33,834 nucleotides of DNA from an uncultured Oscillibacter sp. (GCA_910585245.1 CAJUCO010000027.1:1-33834); one strand, 5' to 3'. Numbered from the stretch's first letter, positions 14,638-23,853 are shown. Translations and numbers: made by a program. Notes: generated by a model from the letters alone, not told the origin.

Positions 14638-15649
14638 GATACTCCACCTCTTCCACGGAAACGTTGGGCTGGGCCCGGATGTAGCTAAGCGCCCTGGCCG
14701 CGTCGCCGGGGTCCTCCGGCAGGCCCAGGAGCATAGTGCCCAGGGCCTTTCCGCCTACGTTCCGGGTGTCCGCCCCCAGGATGTTCAACTTCACGCCGCA
14801 CTCGATGGCCACGGAGGCAATGAGGGGCTGATAGGCTGTGCCGCCGTTAAAGGAAATCCGGACGGCCCGGGTGCTGGGGGGATACTGGGAGATGCTGACG
14901 CCGCCGGGATACACCAGCCGCCGGGCCGCGTCGGTGGTGGGGTTGGAGAAGATGTCCTGCACCGGCCCCAGCTCGGCCACCCTTCCCCCGTCCAGAATGG
15001 CCACCCGGGAGCAGATGGCCTCAATGACGCTCATCTGGTGGGTGATGACCACCACGGTGACCCCCAGCTTGGTGTTCAGCTCCTTGAGCAGCTCCAAAAT
15101 GGAGGCGGTGGTGGTGGGGTCCAGGGCGGAGGTGGCCTCGTCGCAAAGGAGCACCTTGGGGTCCGTGGCCAGGGCCCGGGCCACGGCCACCCGCTGCTTC
15201 TGCCCGCCGGAGAGCTGGGAGGGGTAGGCGTTCGCCTTGTCCCCCAGACCCACCAGGTCCAAAAGTTCCCTCCCCCGGCTCTTCGCCTGAGCCTTGGGTA
15301 CCCCCGCGATCTCCATGGGGAAGCAGACGTTTTTCAGGCACGTGCGCTGCATCAGCAAATTGAAGCTCTGGAAAATCATGGTGATCTTCCGCCGCTGGAG
15401 CCGCAGCTCTCTTTCCGAGAGGGCGGTCATGTCCCGCCCGTCCACCACCACCTTGCCGGAGGTGGGCCGCTCCAGGAGGTTCATGCACCGCACCAGGGTG
15501 GATTTCCCCGCCCCGGACAGGCCGATGATGCCGAAGATCTCCCCCTGCCGGATGTCCAGATCAATGTCCGTCAGGGCGTGGACCTCCTCCGATCCGCCGC
15601 CAAAGCGCTTGCTCAGGTGTTGAATTTGAATGATGGACGCACTCTCCAT
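14630..15649 (-). CDS. metN: MetN methionine ABC transporter ATPase
   Basis: 339 residues. Walker A GLSGAGKST (43-51), ABC signature LSGGQKQR, Walker B KVLLCDEATS and the switch His in ITHQM are all intact. The C-terminal 95 residues form a NIL domain, which in MetN binds methionine and shuts down transport when the cell is replete. ATG 15649 was chosen because AAAGGAG is 8 nt upstream; the ATG two codons earlier is 1 nt from that site. It is the first gene of metNIQ. Confidence 0.95.
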   Translation of the reverse strand: MESASIIQIQHLSKRFGGGSEEVHALTDIDLDIRQGEIFGIIGLSGAGKSTLVRCMNLLERPTSGKVVVDGRDMTALSERELRLQRRKITMIFQSFNLLMQRTCLKNVCFPMEIAGVPKAQAKSRGRELLDLVGLGDKANAYPSQLSGGQKQRVAVARALATDPKVLLCDEATSALDPTTTASILELLKELNTKLGVTVVVITHQMSVIEAICSRVAILDGGRVAELGPVQDIFSNPTTDAARRLVYPGGVSISQYPPSTRAVRISFNGGTAYQPLIASVAIECGVKLNILGADTRNVGGKALGTMLLGLPEDPGDAARALSYIRAQPNVSVEEVEYHE

Positions 15650-15669
15650 AACCATGCTCCTTTATGGGA

Positions 15670-15977
15670 AAGTCACAGGCAAACAAAAAAGCCCTTGAAG
15701 CCCTCAGCTTCAAGGACGGGCGCACATTGGCGCCGTGGTACCACCTTGATTCGCGCGCCCCCTCGCGGAGACGGCCTTACGGAGTGCCGACACACTCCCG
15801 CGCTTTCACGGGCGCTCCCGTCGCGGCCTGTGCCCTTGGGCAGTCGGCGGCGCAACTCCAGGACCATGTTCAGCCGGCTCTTCCGTGCCCCTTTTCACCA
15901 CCCGGGGCTCTCTTGGACGTATCTTCCGGCCTACTCTTCCCTTCCTCGTCTTTGCGGTTATACAATTGTTTGAAGTG
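15670..15977 (-). promoter_or_regulatory. T-box leader, methionine specific
   Basis: The minus-strand leader has T-box features in order: a stem I with GAGTAGG, AGAGAGCC and GGTGAAAA; a specifier loop reading GAACATGG with AUG (Met) as specifier; and the T-box core AAGGTGGTACCACGG (about 15733-15749), which pairs with the uncharged tRNA end. A terminator stem follows (CCTTGAAG/CTTCAAGG, 15692-15716) with TTTTTT at 15685-15690. Uncharged tRNA-Met should stabilise the antiterminator and turn on metNIQ, which fits the import role. Confidence 0.92.
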
Positions 15978-15983
15978 GTTTGT

Positions 15984-16012
15984 AGTTTACACGGTTTGCG
16001 CCCTCCTGTCAA
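15984..16012 (-). promoter_or_regulatory. Sigma-A promoter of the metNIQ T-box
   Basis: On the minus strand TTGACA (16007-16012), 17-bp spacer, TAAACT (15984-15989). Confidence 0.8.
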
Positions 16013-16116
16013 GGGCAAAACCGACAGAAAAGCACCCCTCTCCGCCCGAGATACCGGCGAAATCCACAAAGCCCCCAGAGGCCGGGGAAAATTTCACCGG
16101 GGAAACGAGAATCGGA

Positions 16117-16145
16117 TTGCAAGACTCCGGCAAAACTGCTATCAT
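16117..16145 (+). promoter_or_regulatory. Sigma-A promoter of the DUF368 gene
   Basis: TTGCAA (16117-16122), 17-bp spacer, TATCAT (16140-16145), about 40 nt before the coding start. Confidence 0.75.
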
Positions 16146-16191
16146 ATTCCGCGTGAGCGTTCACGTTTGCAGCGAGAGGGGGAGGAGACGT

Positions 16192-17037
16192 ATGGACGGC
16201 GAAAAACGGCGGCGGGCCCACTGGTTCCGGGACTTTCTCTGCGGCGTGCTGATTGGCGCGGGGGCCATTTTGCCGGGGGTTTCCGGAGGCGTGCTGGCGG
16301 TGGTGTTCGACATCTACCGCCCCTTTATGGAAGTGTTGACCCATCCCGGAAGGGCGGTTCCCAGGTATTGGCGGATGCTGATTCCCCTGGCCCTTGGCTG
16401 GGCGGCGGGTTTCATGGGCTTCGCAAAGGGGATTTCCGCCGCCATCACCTTCTCCGCCGCCGCCACCACCTGGCTTTTCATCGGGCTGATTGTGGGCACC
16501 GTTCCCTCTCTTTTCCGGGAGGCGGGGAAGGAGGGCCGTTCCCCCGCCGCCTGGGGGAGTTTCCTCCTTTGCGCGGCGGCGGTCTTCGCCGGGCTTTTCT
16601 ATGTCAGCCGGGTGGTCCACATTCAGGTAACGCCCAACTTTTGGTGGTACAATTTCTGCGGGGCCCTGTGGGGCATGGGGGTGGTGATCCCCGGTATGAC
16701 GTCCTCCTCCGTGATGATGGCCCTGGGGCTCTACCGGCCCATGCTGGAGGGGCTGGCCCGGTTGGACCTTCTGGTCCTCTTCGCCGCCCTGCCGGGGATG
16801 TTTCTCACCATCGCCCTGCTGGCAAGGCTGGTCACCTGGTTTTTCCGGAGGCATTACGCCGTGGCCTTTCACGGCATCCTGGGCTTTGTCCTTGCCTCCA
16901 CTCTGGTCATCGTCCCCACGGCCTATACCGGAGGGGGAGAGATGCTCCTCTCCGCCGCCCTGTGCGCCGCCGGATTCGCCCTGGCCTTTTTCCTGGCAAG
17001 GCTGGACAAGCGCCTGGAAGACACGGAGAGCGGCTGA
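16192..17037 (+). CDS. DUF368 (PopT-type) membrane transporter
   Basis: 281 residues, about eight membrane helices. The DUF368 hallmarks are present in both halves: GAILPGVSGGVLAVVFDIY (24-42) and GVVIPGMTSSSVMMALGLY in the middle, the paired PG-[VM]-[ST] motifs of the family. DUF368 proteins (PopT) have been assigned as transporters that return undecaprenyl phosphate, the wall-lipid carrier, across the membrane; this is family knowledge, not shown here. GGAGGAG is 5-6 nt before the ATG. Monocistronic, between its own promoter and a strong terminator. Confidence 0.9.
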   Translation: MDGEKRRRAHWFRDFLCGVLIGAGAILPGVSGGVLAVVFDIYRPFMEVLTHPGRAVPRYWRMLIPLALGWAAGFMGFAKGISAAITFSAAATTWLFIGLIVGTVPSLFREAGKEGRSPAAWGSFLLCAAAVFAGLFYVSRVVHIQVTPNFWWYNFCGALWGMGVVIPGMTSSSVMMALGLYRPMLEGLARLDLLVLFAALPGMFLTIALLARLVTWFFRRHYAVAFHGILGFVLASTLVIVPTAYTGGGEMLLSAALCAAGFALAFFLARLDKRLEDTESG

Positions 17038-17051
17038 GCGCCCCGCACAAG

Positions 17052-17097
17052 TGCCGCCCGGTTTCGGAGAAGAGCTCTTTTCCGAAACCGGGCGGCG
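17052..17097. terminator. Intrinsic terminator, DUF368 gene / type III RM operon
   Basis: A 16-bp stem (GCCGCCCGGTTTCGGA with its complement, 17052-17097) followed on the plus strand by GTTATTCTTCT. It lies between converging genes and may also stop res transcripts. Confidence 0.8.
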
Positions 17098-17127
17098 TTA
17101 TTCTTCTCCCCGCTTCGTCCGGCGGGG

Positions 17128-19722
17128 TCAACTCTCCTCCAGCAAATTTTCCAGGTCCGAGCGGAAACGCTCCTGACCGGAAAACACCGACCCCTCCCGC
17201 AAGTGCTGGAAGAAGGTATCGTAAGAGGCGGGGGAGAGGAAGTGGCATATATACGTCTCCGGAATCCCCTGGGTTTCCAGCCGCCGGTTCAGCTCCGTGA
17301 AGTGTTGCAGGGCGTATTTGTATTTCGCCTTGTTCTCCTCGCTGGCGTCGCCGTCGTCTTTGATCTCCACCACCAGAAAGTACGTCCGGCTCTCCCGGTC
17401 CACCTTCAAAAAGAAGTCGGGATTAAATTTGTCGTGGTAATACTTTCGGGTTTTGGACTCCCCGGAGCCGTACCGGCAGGTGTAGTCAATCTCATAGAAG
17501 CCCTTGTCCCTGGACTTCACCCAGGCGGACAACAGGGCGGCGTTTTCCCTTCTGCAAAGAAAGTCCACGAACCGCCGCTCCGGCTTGGAGGCGGTGATCA
17601 CCGTGGTCACCGGGGTCTTGAAGAGCCCGAAGTTGATCTCCTTCGTGGCGGACCGGGGGAAGGACTCGTCCTCCAGAACCTCGGCCAGGATGGTCCTTTG
17701 CTCCTCCTCGGGGATCTCCTTTTCCCAGCGGCCCGTCAAAAACACCGTCCGGTCCTGCCGGATCATCCCCACGCTGGTGGACTGTTTGGCCAGGGTCTTT
17801 GTGGAGATCTCAAAGGTGCTGCCGGCCACCGGCCGGGAGACGATGGAGTTTTTGTTCTTCCGCAAAAGGGGCGTGAACGCGGAGAGAATTTTGCGGACGT
17901 TGGATTCAATGACCGTGTCCCCATAATTCCCCCGCCGCTCCATGGAAAAGCGGATAATCTCCTCAATGACCTTCCGGGGGGGCAGGGCGTTTTTGGTGTA
18001 CGCGTCCTCCCCCAGCTTCAGGGTCTTGCCCTCCCATTCCCGGGTTTCAAAGTCGTCGTACAGCCGGTCAATCACCTCGTCTATGGTCCACGTGTCCCGG
18101 CGAATGGCGTAATTTCGCTCCCGCGTATGGTTTTCAACAGCGGTCACGTAGGTCGTTCCGCTCTCCACCTCCACGGATTGGGACTCTAAGACGATGCCCT
18201 CCTTCATCAGACGGGTGAAGTCCACGGATTGGGTCTCTTTGGGCTTTTCCACCGTGGTCGGCTCCGTGCGGTAGTCGATGTTGCGGAGCGTGAAATGGTA
18301 GGCGCTCCGCCGCCCCTCCGTGAGAACGGAGCTGTAAATCCGGGCCTCAATCTCCAAGATCTCGTCCACCAGCTCCTTGATCTTGCTGCTCCAGGCTCTG
18401 TGGTTGAACACCACCACCTTGGGCTGGGGGATTCTGTAAGCCTGGGGCACCCGGAGTCCCCGGCCCAGAACCTGGGCGATCAAAAGCCTGGAGTTAAAGG
18501 CCCGGTCCTCCCAGGGGACCACCTGGAAGACGTTTTGCACGTCCCAGCCCTCCGTCAGCATGGAGACCGAGATGATCCACTCCGTGGAGTCCGTCTCCTC
18601 GTCCACGTATTTCAGTTTCCTCACGTTGGCCCGGTGCTCTCTGGCGGAGGTGACCACCAGCACCTTGGACTCCACGTCCTTGAGGGGCTTGTTCTCCCAC
18701 TTGGACAAAAAGGCCACGAAGTCCTTATACAGCCTCTTGGCGCTGGAGATATCCCGGGTCACCAGGATGGACAGCGGCTTCACCAGGGGGTAGTGCTCCT
18801 TGTTGTCCCGGTGGTTCCGGTAGATCTTCTGGAACCGCTCGTTGTCTCCCTGGCTTTCGTCCTCCTGCACGTAGTCCACATTCTTGACCACCCGGTCCTC
18901 GATGGCCTGCCGCAGGGAATAGCGGTAGAGCACGTCGGGGAAATATTCGTTTTCCACGTAGGCGGTGCCCGTAAAGCCCAGCATATACCGAAAGCCGAAT
19001 TCCTCGCTTAGCAAAAACTTTCGCCACAGCCGGATACCGGAATCCCGGCCAGAGGCCTTGTTAAACATATGGTGGGCCTCGTCGCTGAGGACCAGGGTGT
19101 CCGCCCCGGAGCCCCGAAAACTGTCGGAGATGGAGGACCCGGTGTTTTCATACACCGCGTGGATGTTTTCCACGCAAAGCTCCCCCGCCGCGACCGTCTT
19201 GTTGGCGCTGACCACGCCGGGACTTTTCCACACCGCCTCCTGGGGAATCAGGGCCTTTAGTCCCACATCGCCGCTGAGCTGGCGGAACTTTTCCGTCAGG
19301 CCGCTCTTTATGGTCAGGGAAGGGCACAGGACCAGCACCCGTTTCACCAGCCCCAGACCCAGGGCGATCTGGGCTATTCCGTAGATCACGTAGGACTTTC
19401 CCGTCCCCGTGGCCAGGTCCACGGTTCCATAGAGCTTGTCCGCCATGGGCAACGCTTTCAAAAATTGCTCCCAGGAGGGGTACTTGTCTTTGAGTACGGG
19501 ATTTTGCCCGTAATTCTCAAAGGCCAGATCCCGCAAGGACGCGTACTGCCCCGACGCGAGATAGATCACCGCCGTCCGGATGGCCTCTTTCTGATAGGTC
19601 CGGTCGTTGCACAGCCGGTCGAGAAAGGGCTCCCAGGCCCCCAGATCCAGCTCGGCGGCGTCATAGTCCCGGCCCACCTTCAAAACCAGCTCCGACTGTT
19701 TGAATGTCTTCACTTCCTGCAT
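17128..19722 (-). CDS. Type III restriction enzyme, Res subunit
   Basis: 864 residues. The N-terminal two thirds is a superfamily 2 helicase/translocase: Walker A LATGTGKS (103-110), DEAH box (214-217), TGTA (251-254) and motif VI QVLGRGLR (417-424). Near the C-terminus (about 768-795) an endonuclease core reads NPDFFLKV...FLVVEIK, the PD-(D/E)xK layout. Together these fit the Res subunit that translocates and cuts DNA between inverted unmethylated sites when complexed with Mod. It starts 10 bp after mod, in the same operon. The length is somewhat short for Res (usually 900-1000) but all motifs are intact, so it is likely active. Confidence 0.9.
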   Translation of the reverse strand: MQEVKTFKQSELVLKVGRDYDAAELDLGAWEPFLDRLCNDRTYQKEAIRTAVIYLASGQYASLRDLAFENYGQNPVLKDKYPSWEQFLKALPMADKLYGTVDLATGTGKSYVIYGIAQIALGLGLVKRVLVLCPSLTIKSGLTEKFRQLSGDVGLKALIPQEAVWKSPGVVSANKTVAAGELCVENIHAVYENTGSSISDSFRGSGADTLVLSDEAHHMFNKASGRDSGIRLWRKFLLSEEFGFRYMLGFTGTAYVENEYFPDVLYRYSLRQAIEDRVVKNVDYVQEDESQGDNERFQKIYRNHRDNKEHYPLVKPLSILVTRDISSAKRLYKDFVAFLSKWENKPLKDVESKVLVVTSAREHRANVRKLKYVDEETDSTEWIISVSMLTEGWDVQNVFQVVPWEDRAFNSRLLIAQVLGRGLRVPQAYRIPQPKVVVFNHRAWSSKIKELVDEILEIEARIYSSVLTEGRRSAYHFTLRNIDYRTEPTTVEKPKETQSVDFTRLMKEGIVLESQSVEVESGTTYVTAVENHTRERNYAIRRDTWTIDEVIDRLYDDFETREWEGKTLKLGEDAYTKNALPPRKVIEEIIRFSMERRGNYGDTVIESNVRKILSAFTPLLRKNKNSIVSRPVAGSTFEISTKTLAKQSTSVGMIRQDRTVFLTGRWEKEIPEEEQRTILAEVLEDESFPRSATKEINFGLFKTPVTTVITASKPERRFVDFLCRRENAALLSAWVKSRDKGFYEIDYTCRYGSGESKTRKYYHDKFNPDFFLKVDRESRTYFLVVEIKDDGDASEENKAKYKYALQHFTELNRRLETQGIPETYICHFLSPASYDTFFQHLREGSVFSGQERFRSDLENLLEES

Positions 19723-19732
19723 GATGTCTCCC

Positions 19733-21727
19733 TTACAAAGAAAAGCTCTCGGTCATGTCGTTTCCGAAAATGTCTGTGTAGACCACCATGATGCCCGGTC
19801 CCACCGCCTCCCGGGCAAACTCAATCACCCGCGCCTCACCCTCGCACTTGAGCTCGTCGGCAAAAAACGCGTCGGTCATGAGGAACTCCCCGCCGCTGTA
19901 GTTCCGGTCCACATACACCGCCGACAAAAGGTCGAAGCCCTGCTTCTTTTTTTCCTCCGCCGTCTTTTCCGAGGACAGTTCCCCGGAGGAAAAGCTCTCT
20001 ATGACAATCCGCACCCGCTCGCCGTCCACCTTCAGGGCGCTTCGCACCGTGGGATTGCGGTTGAAGGAAAAGCCGATGGACTCGTCCAGGGCGTTGACGC
20101 CGGACTTGGACTGGGGCTGGCGGTACTTTTTGAAGTCCGTTCCGTGAAGCTCCTTGATGGTCTGGTATGGAATTTTCAGGAAATAGTACCGGGTCCTGTT
20201 CACTTCCTCATAGTCCGCCAGAAAATCCAGCCGGGTCGTCGGCGTGACAATGTACACCCTGCTCCCGGAGAGCCGGTTTCCAACGTGGGTGGCGATGTCC
20301 TCCAAAAAGGCCTCGTCCACGTTGGTGTCTTTGTATTTGTCGTAGTTGAAGATCACCACCGGGCAGCCGTCCTTCTTCCCGTCGAAGGAATAGCCCCCAA
20401 TCCGGTGGTCTTTCAAATCGATGTCGAAAAGGCCGGAGACAAATTTCTTGTACTTGTCGTACCCCATCTCCAGGGCCGCCTTCAAATCATAGCTCCCCAG
20501 AGAGAGGGTCATAAAGGCCCGGGAGGGACGTCCATACGTCCGCTGGGGCCGGGACAGGTCCTTGGAGCTTTGAATCTGGAGAATTCTCTTTTGCACGGTG
20601 AACAGCGACAGCTTCCCGATGTCGCAGCTCACCCAGCGCCGCCCCAGCTTTTCCGCCGCCGCCGCCACGGTTCCCGAGCCTCCGAAAAAGTCCAACACCA
20701 CATCGTCCGGGCTGGTGCTGGAGAGAATAATCCGCTTGAGCAGCAACTCCGGCTTTTGGGTGGGGTAGCCCGTGCTGTCCTGGCTGGTATAGGCGTAGGT
20801 GCCCACGGGGTAATCGTTATAGGCCTCGGCGATTTCCTTCTTTCCAATCCAAACGCTCCACACCGGCTGGGTCCGAGAGCGGTTGGCGGCCTGGACGGCC
20901 TCCTCCTTGGTCAATCCGGGGTCCTCGGAGATGTAGGTCTTGAGCCAGGTCCGGCCTCCGCTGCTCTCCCGGCCCCGGGTGTAATACCAGCCCCCCTCGT
21001 CCCGGCTCAGGGCCCCAGTGATGCGCTTGGAGAGACCCAGGCGGTTTTGGGGGTGGAAGGCCGCGGTTTTGGAGCGGTAACAGTAGATGGTCTCGTGGGC
21101 CTTCGGGAAGAACTCCCCGCTGCCCATCAAACCGCAAAGCCACACGATCTCCGAAAACTCGAAGGAGGCGAAGATCTCGTCCATCACCACCTTGATATAG
21201 TGGCCCATCTTGGCGTCCAGGTGGATGTAAATACTGCCGTCCTCCGCCAGAATCTCCCGGGCGAGAATCAACCGGCGGCGCAGGTACTCCACGAACTCGG
21301 CTCCCTTTTTCTTGTCCTGGTAGGCCTGGGCCCCCTCCCGGCTCTGGAAGCTGTCGGAGGTGGCGAAGGGCGGGTCGATGTAGATGAGCTTGACCTTCCC
21401 CTTGAGCCTTCCCCGAATAAAGGGGTCTTCGTCCCGGTAGACGGTTTTTAAAAATTGCAAATTGTCGCCGTAGACAATCAAGTTCCGCCACCCGTCCTCG
21501 AAGGGGGGGTGGTCCTCCCCCTCGAAAATCCGCCCGGCCTGCAAGGACACGGCAAAGGAGCCGTCCTCGTCCGCCAGGAGATCCTCCCGGCGCATTTTCC
21601 CGCCGTAAACCAGCTCGTATTCCCTGTGGGCGATGGGGAAGAGCTTGTGCTTGAAATCCTCCGGAATGCTCTCTCCCCGTTCCAGCAAATCAATCAAAAA
21701 ATCTTTTTCCGCTTTGCTCAACATCAT
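19733..21727 (-). CDS. Type III DNA adenine methyltransferase, Mod subunit
   Basis: 664 residues. The catalytic motif IV DPPF (118-121) comes before the AdoMet motif I DFFGGSGT (346-353), the beta-class order typical of type III Mod proteins. A QKPELLLKRII segment precedes motif I. The region between (about 190-300) should carry target recognition. It would methylate adenine at a short asymmetric site and guide Res. Two adjacent ATGs (21727, 21724) follow AAGGGGA; I used the first. No phase-variable simple repeats are seen in the gene. Only about 40 bp separate it from the tRNA-Ser terminator and I see no clear promoter; low readthrough from the tRNA is possible. Confidence 0.93.
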   Translation of the reverse strand: MMLSKAEKDFLIDLLERGESIPEDFKHKLFPIAHREYELVYGGKMRREDLLADEDGSFAVSLQAGRIFEGEDHPPFEDGWRNLIVYGDNLQFLKTVYRDEDPFIRGRLKGKVKLIYIDPPFATSDSFQSREGAQAYQDKKKGAEFVEYLRRRLILAREILAEDGSIYIHLDAKMGHYIKVVMDEIFASFEFSEIVWLCGLMGSGEFFPKAHETIYCYRSKTAAFHPQNRLGLSKRITGALSRDEGGWYYTRGRESSGGRTWLKTYISEDPGLTKEEAVQAANRSRTQPVWSVWIGKKEIAEAYNDYPVGTYAYTSQDSTGYPTQKPELLLKRIILSSTSPDDVVLDFFGGSGTVAAAAEKLGRRWVSCDIGKLSLFTVQKRILQIQSSKDLSRPQRTYGRPSRAFMTLSLGSYDLKAALEMGYDKYKKFVSGLFDIDLKDHRIGGYSFDGKKDGCPVVIFNYDKYKDTNVDEAFLEDIATHVGNRLSGSRVYIVTPTTRLDFLADYEEVNRTRYYFLKIPYQTIKELHGTDFKKYRQPQSKSGVNALDESIGFSFNRNPTVRSALKVDGERVRIVIESFSSGELSSEKTAEEKKKQGFDLLSAVYVDRNYSGGEFLMTDAFFADELKCEGEARVIEFAREAVGPGIMVVYTDIFGNDMTESFSL

Positions 21728-21765
21728 AAAATCCCCTTGCCTTCCCCAGTTCCAACAGCATCCGG

Positions 21766-21804
21766 TAAAAATAGAGTGGAGCATCCTTTCAGACGCTCCA
21801 CTCT
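21766..21804 (-). terminator. Intrinsic terminator of tRNA-Ser(CGA)
   Basis: A perfect 10-bp stem (AGAGTGGAGC, 21773-21782 with 21795-21804) followed on the minus strand by ATTTTTA. Confidence 0.85.
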
Positions 21805-21822
21805 CAGGGGCAGAGCCCCGTC

Positions 21823-21914
21823 TGGCGGAGATGGAGGGATTTGAACCCCCGCGCGCTTGTGAGGCGCCTACCGCATTTCGAGTGCGGACCCTTCAGCCAC
21901 TTGGGTACATCTCC
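21823..21914 (-). tRNA. tRNA-Ser, anticodon CGA
   Basis: A 92-nt class II tRNA on the minus strand: acceptor GGAGATG/CATCTCC, anticodon stem CCGCA/TGCGG around CTCGAAA (anticodon CGA, reading TCG), a long variable arm (GGCGCC...GCGC type) as expected for Ser, T loop TTCAAAT, discriminator G and encoded CCA. Confidence 0.95.
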
Positions 21915-22071
21915 ATACGCGTTTCCCGCCGGAACGCCGCCGGGAAACAGGCTGTTTGTTATTATGCCACATTTTCCCCTCCGTTGCAAGAGGGAGAAGA
22001 AAATATCCCAGGCTGTCAAACCGTATTTTTGCCGGCCCGGGCAACTGTTCAAACCCGCAAACAAAGCGCCG

Positions 22072-23181
22072 CTACTTCCCGTAGAAAAACGCGTCGCATT
22101 TCAGCATCCCATTGTAGAGCTTGCGCTTCCTGTCCGCCACACGGCCGAAGCACCGCTCAAACTCCGTGTGGGAACTCAGCACCACCACCCGCCACTTGGG
22201 GGGCAGGTCCTCCAGCGCCTTGCCCAGGCGGCGGTACAAGACCTCCGCCTCCTCCTTCTCCAACAGCCGCTCGCCATAGGGCGGGTTGGTTACCAGCTGG
22301 CCGTAGACGCTTTCCCGGTGGAACATTCCCGCGTCCGCCACCTGGAAGCGCACGCAGTCCTCCACTCCCGCCAGAGCCGCGTTATGCCGGGCCAGTTCCA
22401 CTGCCGCCGGGTCGATGTCCCCGCCCCAGATGTCGTAAGTTCCGTGAAACTCCCGGTCTTGCGCCTCCTCCGCCGCGTCCATCCACAGCTTGGGGTCCAG
22501 GGATTTCCACTTCTGGGCGGCAAAGCGCCGGTCCAGACCCGGGGCCCGGTTCTTGGCGATCAGCGCCGCCTCAATGGGGATGGTGCCGCTGCCGCAAAAG
22601 GGGTCGCAGAAGGGGTCCTTCCCCCGGTAGCGGGAGAGGATCACCAACGCCGCCGCCAGAGTCTCCCGCAGGGGCGCGCCCATATTCTGGGCCCGATAGC
22701 CCCGCTTGTAGAGACCCTCGCCGGAGGTGTCCAAGTACAAAGACGCCCGGTCCTTGATGATGGCAAACTGAATCTGATAGCGGCTTCCCGTCTCCGGCAG
22801 CGTCTCGCAGCCATAGGCGTTTCCCAGCCGGCGGGCCGCCGCCTTCTTCACGATGGCCTGACAGGCGGGGACGGAGTGGAGGGTGGAGCTCAGGGAGTAG
22901 CCCTTCACGGGAAACTCCCCCTCCCGGGGGATGAAGTCCTCCCAGGGCAGGGACGCCACACCCTGGAACAAGGACTCAAAGTCCGGAGCGGGGAAGGACC
23001 CCAGCTCCATCAGCACCCGGGCGCCGCAGCGGAGATTGATGTTTAGCCGGGGAATGTCCGCCGGGGAGCCGTCGCAGTGGACCCGGCCGTTTTCCGCCCG
23101 GACCCCGGAAAGGCCCAGGCGCTTCATCTCGTCGGAGACCAAGGCCTCCAGGCCCAAAAGGCAGGGGATGGTTAAGGTCAA
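22072..23181 (-). CDS. THUMP-domain RNA methyltransferase (RlmL/Trm14-like)
   Basis: 369 residues. The N-terminal part (about 1-150) has the THUMP-type RNA-binding layout (LTIPCLLGLEALVSDE at the start, DFIPREGEFPVKGY before residue 120). The C-terminal half is a class I AdoMet methyltransferase with DPFCGSGTIPIEAAL (motif I), GGDIDPAAVELARHN (motif II) and VTNPPYGERL, the NPPY catalytic motif of N-methyltransferases acting on RNA bases. The closest known type is the m2G-forming RlmL N-terminal half; 23S rRNA guanine is the likely target. TTG 23181 was chosen because AGGAGG lies 8 nt before it. The promoter at 23222-23250 implies a leader of about 33 nt. No sign of the RlmK half. Confidence 0.88.
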   Translation of the reverse strand: MTLTIPCLLGLEALVSDEMKRLGLSGVRAENGRVHCDGSPADIPRLNINLRCGARVLMELGSFPAPDFESLFQGVASLPWEDFIPREGEFPVKGYSLSSTLHSVPACQAIVKKAAARRLGNAYGCETLPETGSRYQIQFAIIKDRASLYLDTSGEGLYKRGYRAQNMGAPLRETLAAALVILSRYRGKDPFCDPFCGSGTIPIEAALIAKNRAPGLDRRFAAQKWKSLDPKLWMDAAEEAQDREFHGTYDIWGGDIDPAAVELARHNAALAGVEDCVRFQVADAGMFHRESVYGQLVTNPPYGERLLEKEEAEVLYRRLGKALEDLPPKWRVVVLSSHTEFERCFGRVADRKRKLYNGMLKCDAFFYGK

Positions 23182-23221
23182 ACGAAGTCCCTCCTTTTTG
23201 CGCTTTTTCTCTTCAGCGTCT

Positions 23222-23250
23222 AGTATAACAGGCGCCGCCAAGGTTTTCAA
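23222..23250 (-). promoter_or_regulatory. Sigma-A promoter of the RNA methyltransferase
   Basis: On the minus strand TTGAAA (23245-23250), 17-bp spacer, TATACT (23222-23227). Confidence 0.82.
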
Positions 23251-23332
23251 GCGTCTTTCCCCCTCCGAAAAGAGGAGGAAGCCCTTCTTTGTGAATTGTT
23301 ACTGAAATGAAACACTTTTTCCCCGGGGAGTA

Positions 23333-23341
23333 TGCTATACT
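23333..23341 (+). promoter_or_regulatory. Extended -10 promoter of nfeD-SPFH
   Basis: TGCTATACT is an extended -10 element (TGN plus TATACT); the -35 position (CACTTT) is poor, as is common with extended -10 promoters. Confidence 0.6.
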
Positions 23342-23382
23342 GAGTAAGGAAAACAACGCTCAACTCTGGAAGGAGGTAACCG

Positions 23383-23853
23383 ATGAATCTTTTTATTTGG
23401 CTGTGGCTGGGGGCCATTGTTCTTTTCGGTGTGACCGAGGTGATCACCGAGGGTATGGTCTCCATATGGTTTGTGGCCGGGGCTTTGGCGGCTCTGGGCG
23501 TCTGTATGTCCGGCTGGGCCCTGGGCTCCTTGTCCGCCGGGGCCACTCAGGTGCTGGTTTTCGCCCTGGTCTCCGCCCTGGCGCTGGTGATCACCCGGCC
23601 CCTGGTGCGCCGCTTCATGACCCGGCCCCATATCCCCACCAATTCCGACCGGGTGGTGGGCATGACGGCCAAGGTCACGGAGGTTGTGGACAATGAGCGG
23701 GCCACCGGCGCCGTCTATGTGGACGGGAAGACCTGGACCGCCCGCAGCGCCGACGGTTCCCCCATCCCCGCGGGAACCCAGGTGAAAGTACAGAAGATCG
23801 AGGGCGTCAAGCTCCTGGTCCAATATTCAGAAAAAGTGGAGGTAAGAAAATAA
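23383..23853 (+). CDS. NfeD-family membrane protein
   Basis: 156 residues: three membrane helices (about 4-22, 28-48 and 55-75), then a soluble C-terminal domain (about 88-150) of the OB-fold NfeD type (VGMTAKVTEVVDNERATG, TQVKVQKIEGVKLLV). It is the short, protease-less NfeD form that is encoded with SPFH proteins and thought to help organise membrane microdomains. AAGGAGG is 6 nt before the ATG. The stop overlaps the start of the next gene (ATAATG), so the two are coupled. Confidence 0.9.
   Translation: MNLFIWLWLGAIVLFGVTEVITEGMVSIWFVAGALAALGVCMSGWALGSLSAGATQVLVFALVSALALVITRPLVRRFMTRPHIPTNSDRVVGMTAKVTEVVDNERATGAVYVDGKTWTARSADGSPIPAGTQVKVQKIEGVKLLVQYSEKVEVRK

Noticed and set aside
17128..21727. 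Type I or BREX-like defence system
   Set aside because: There is no specificity subunit or extra brx/pgl gene; the beta-class Mod followed by a DEAH-plus-nuclease Res fits type III.
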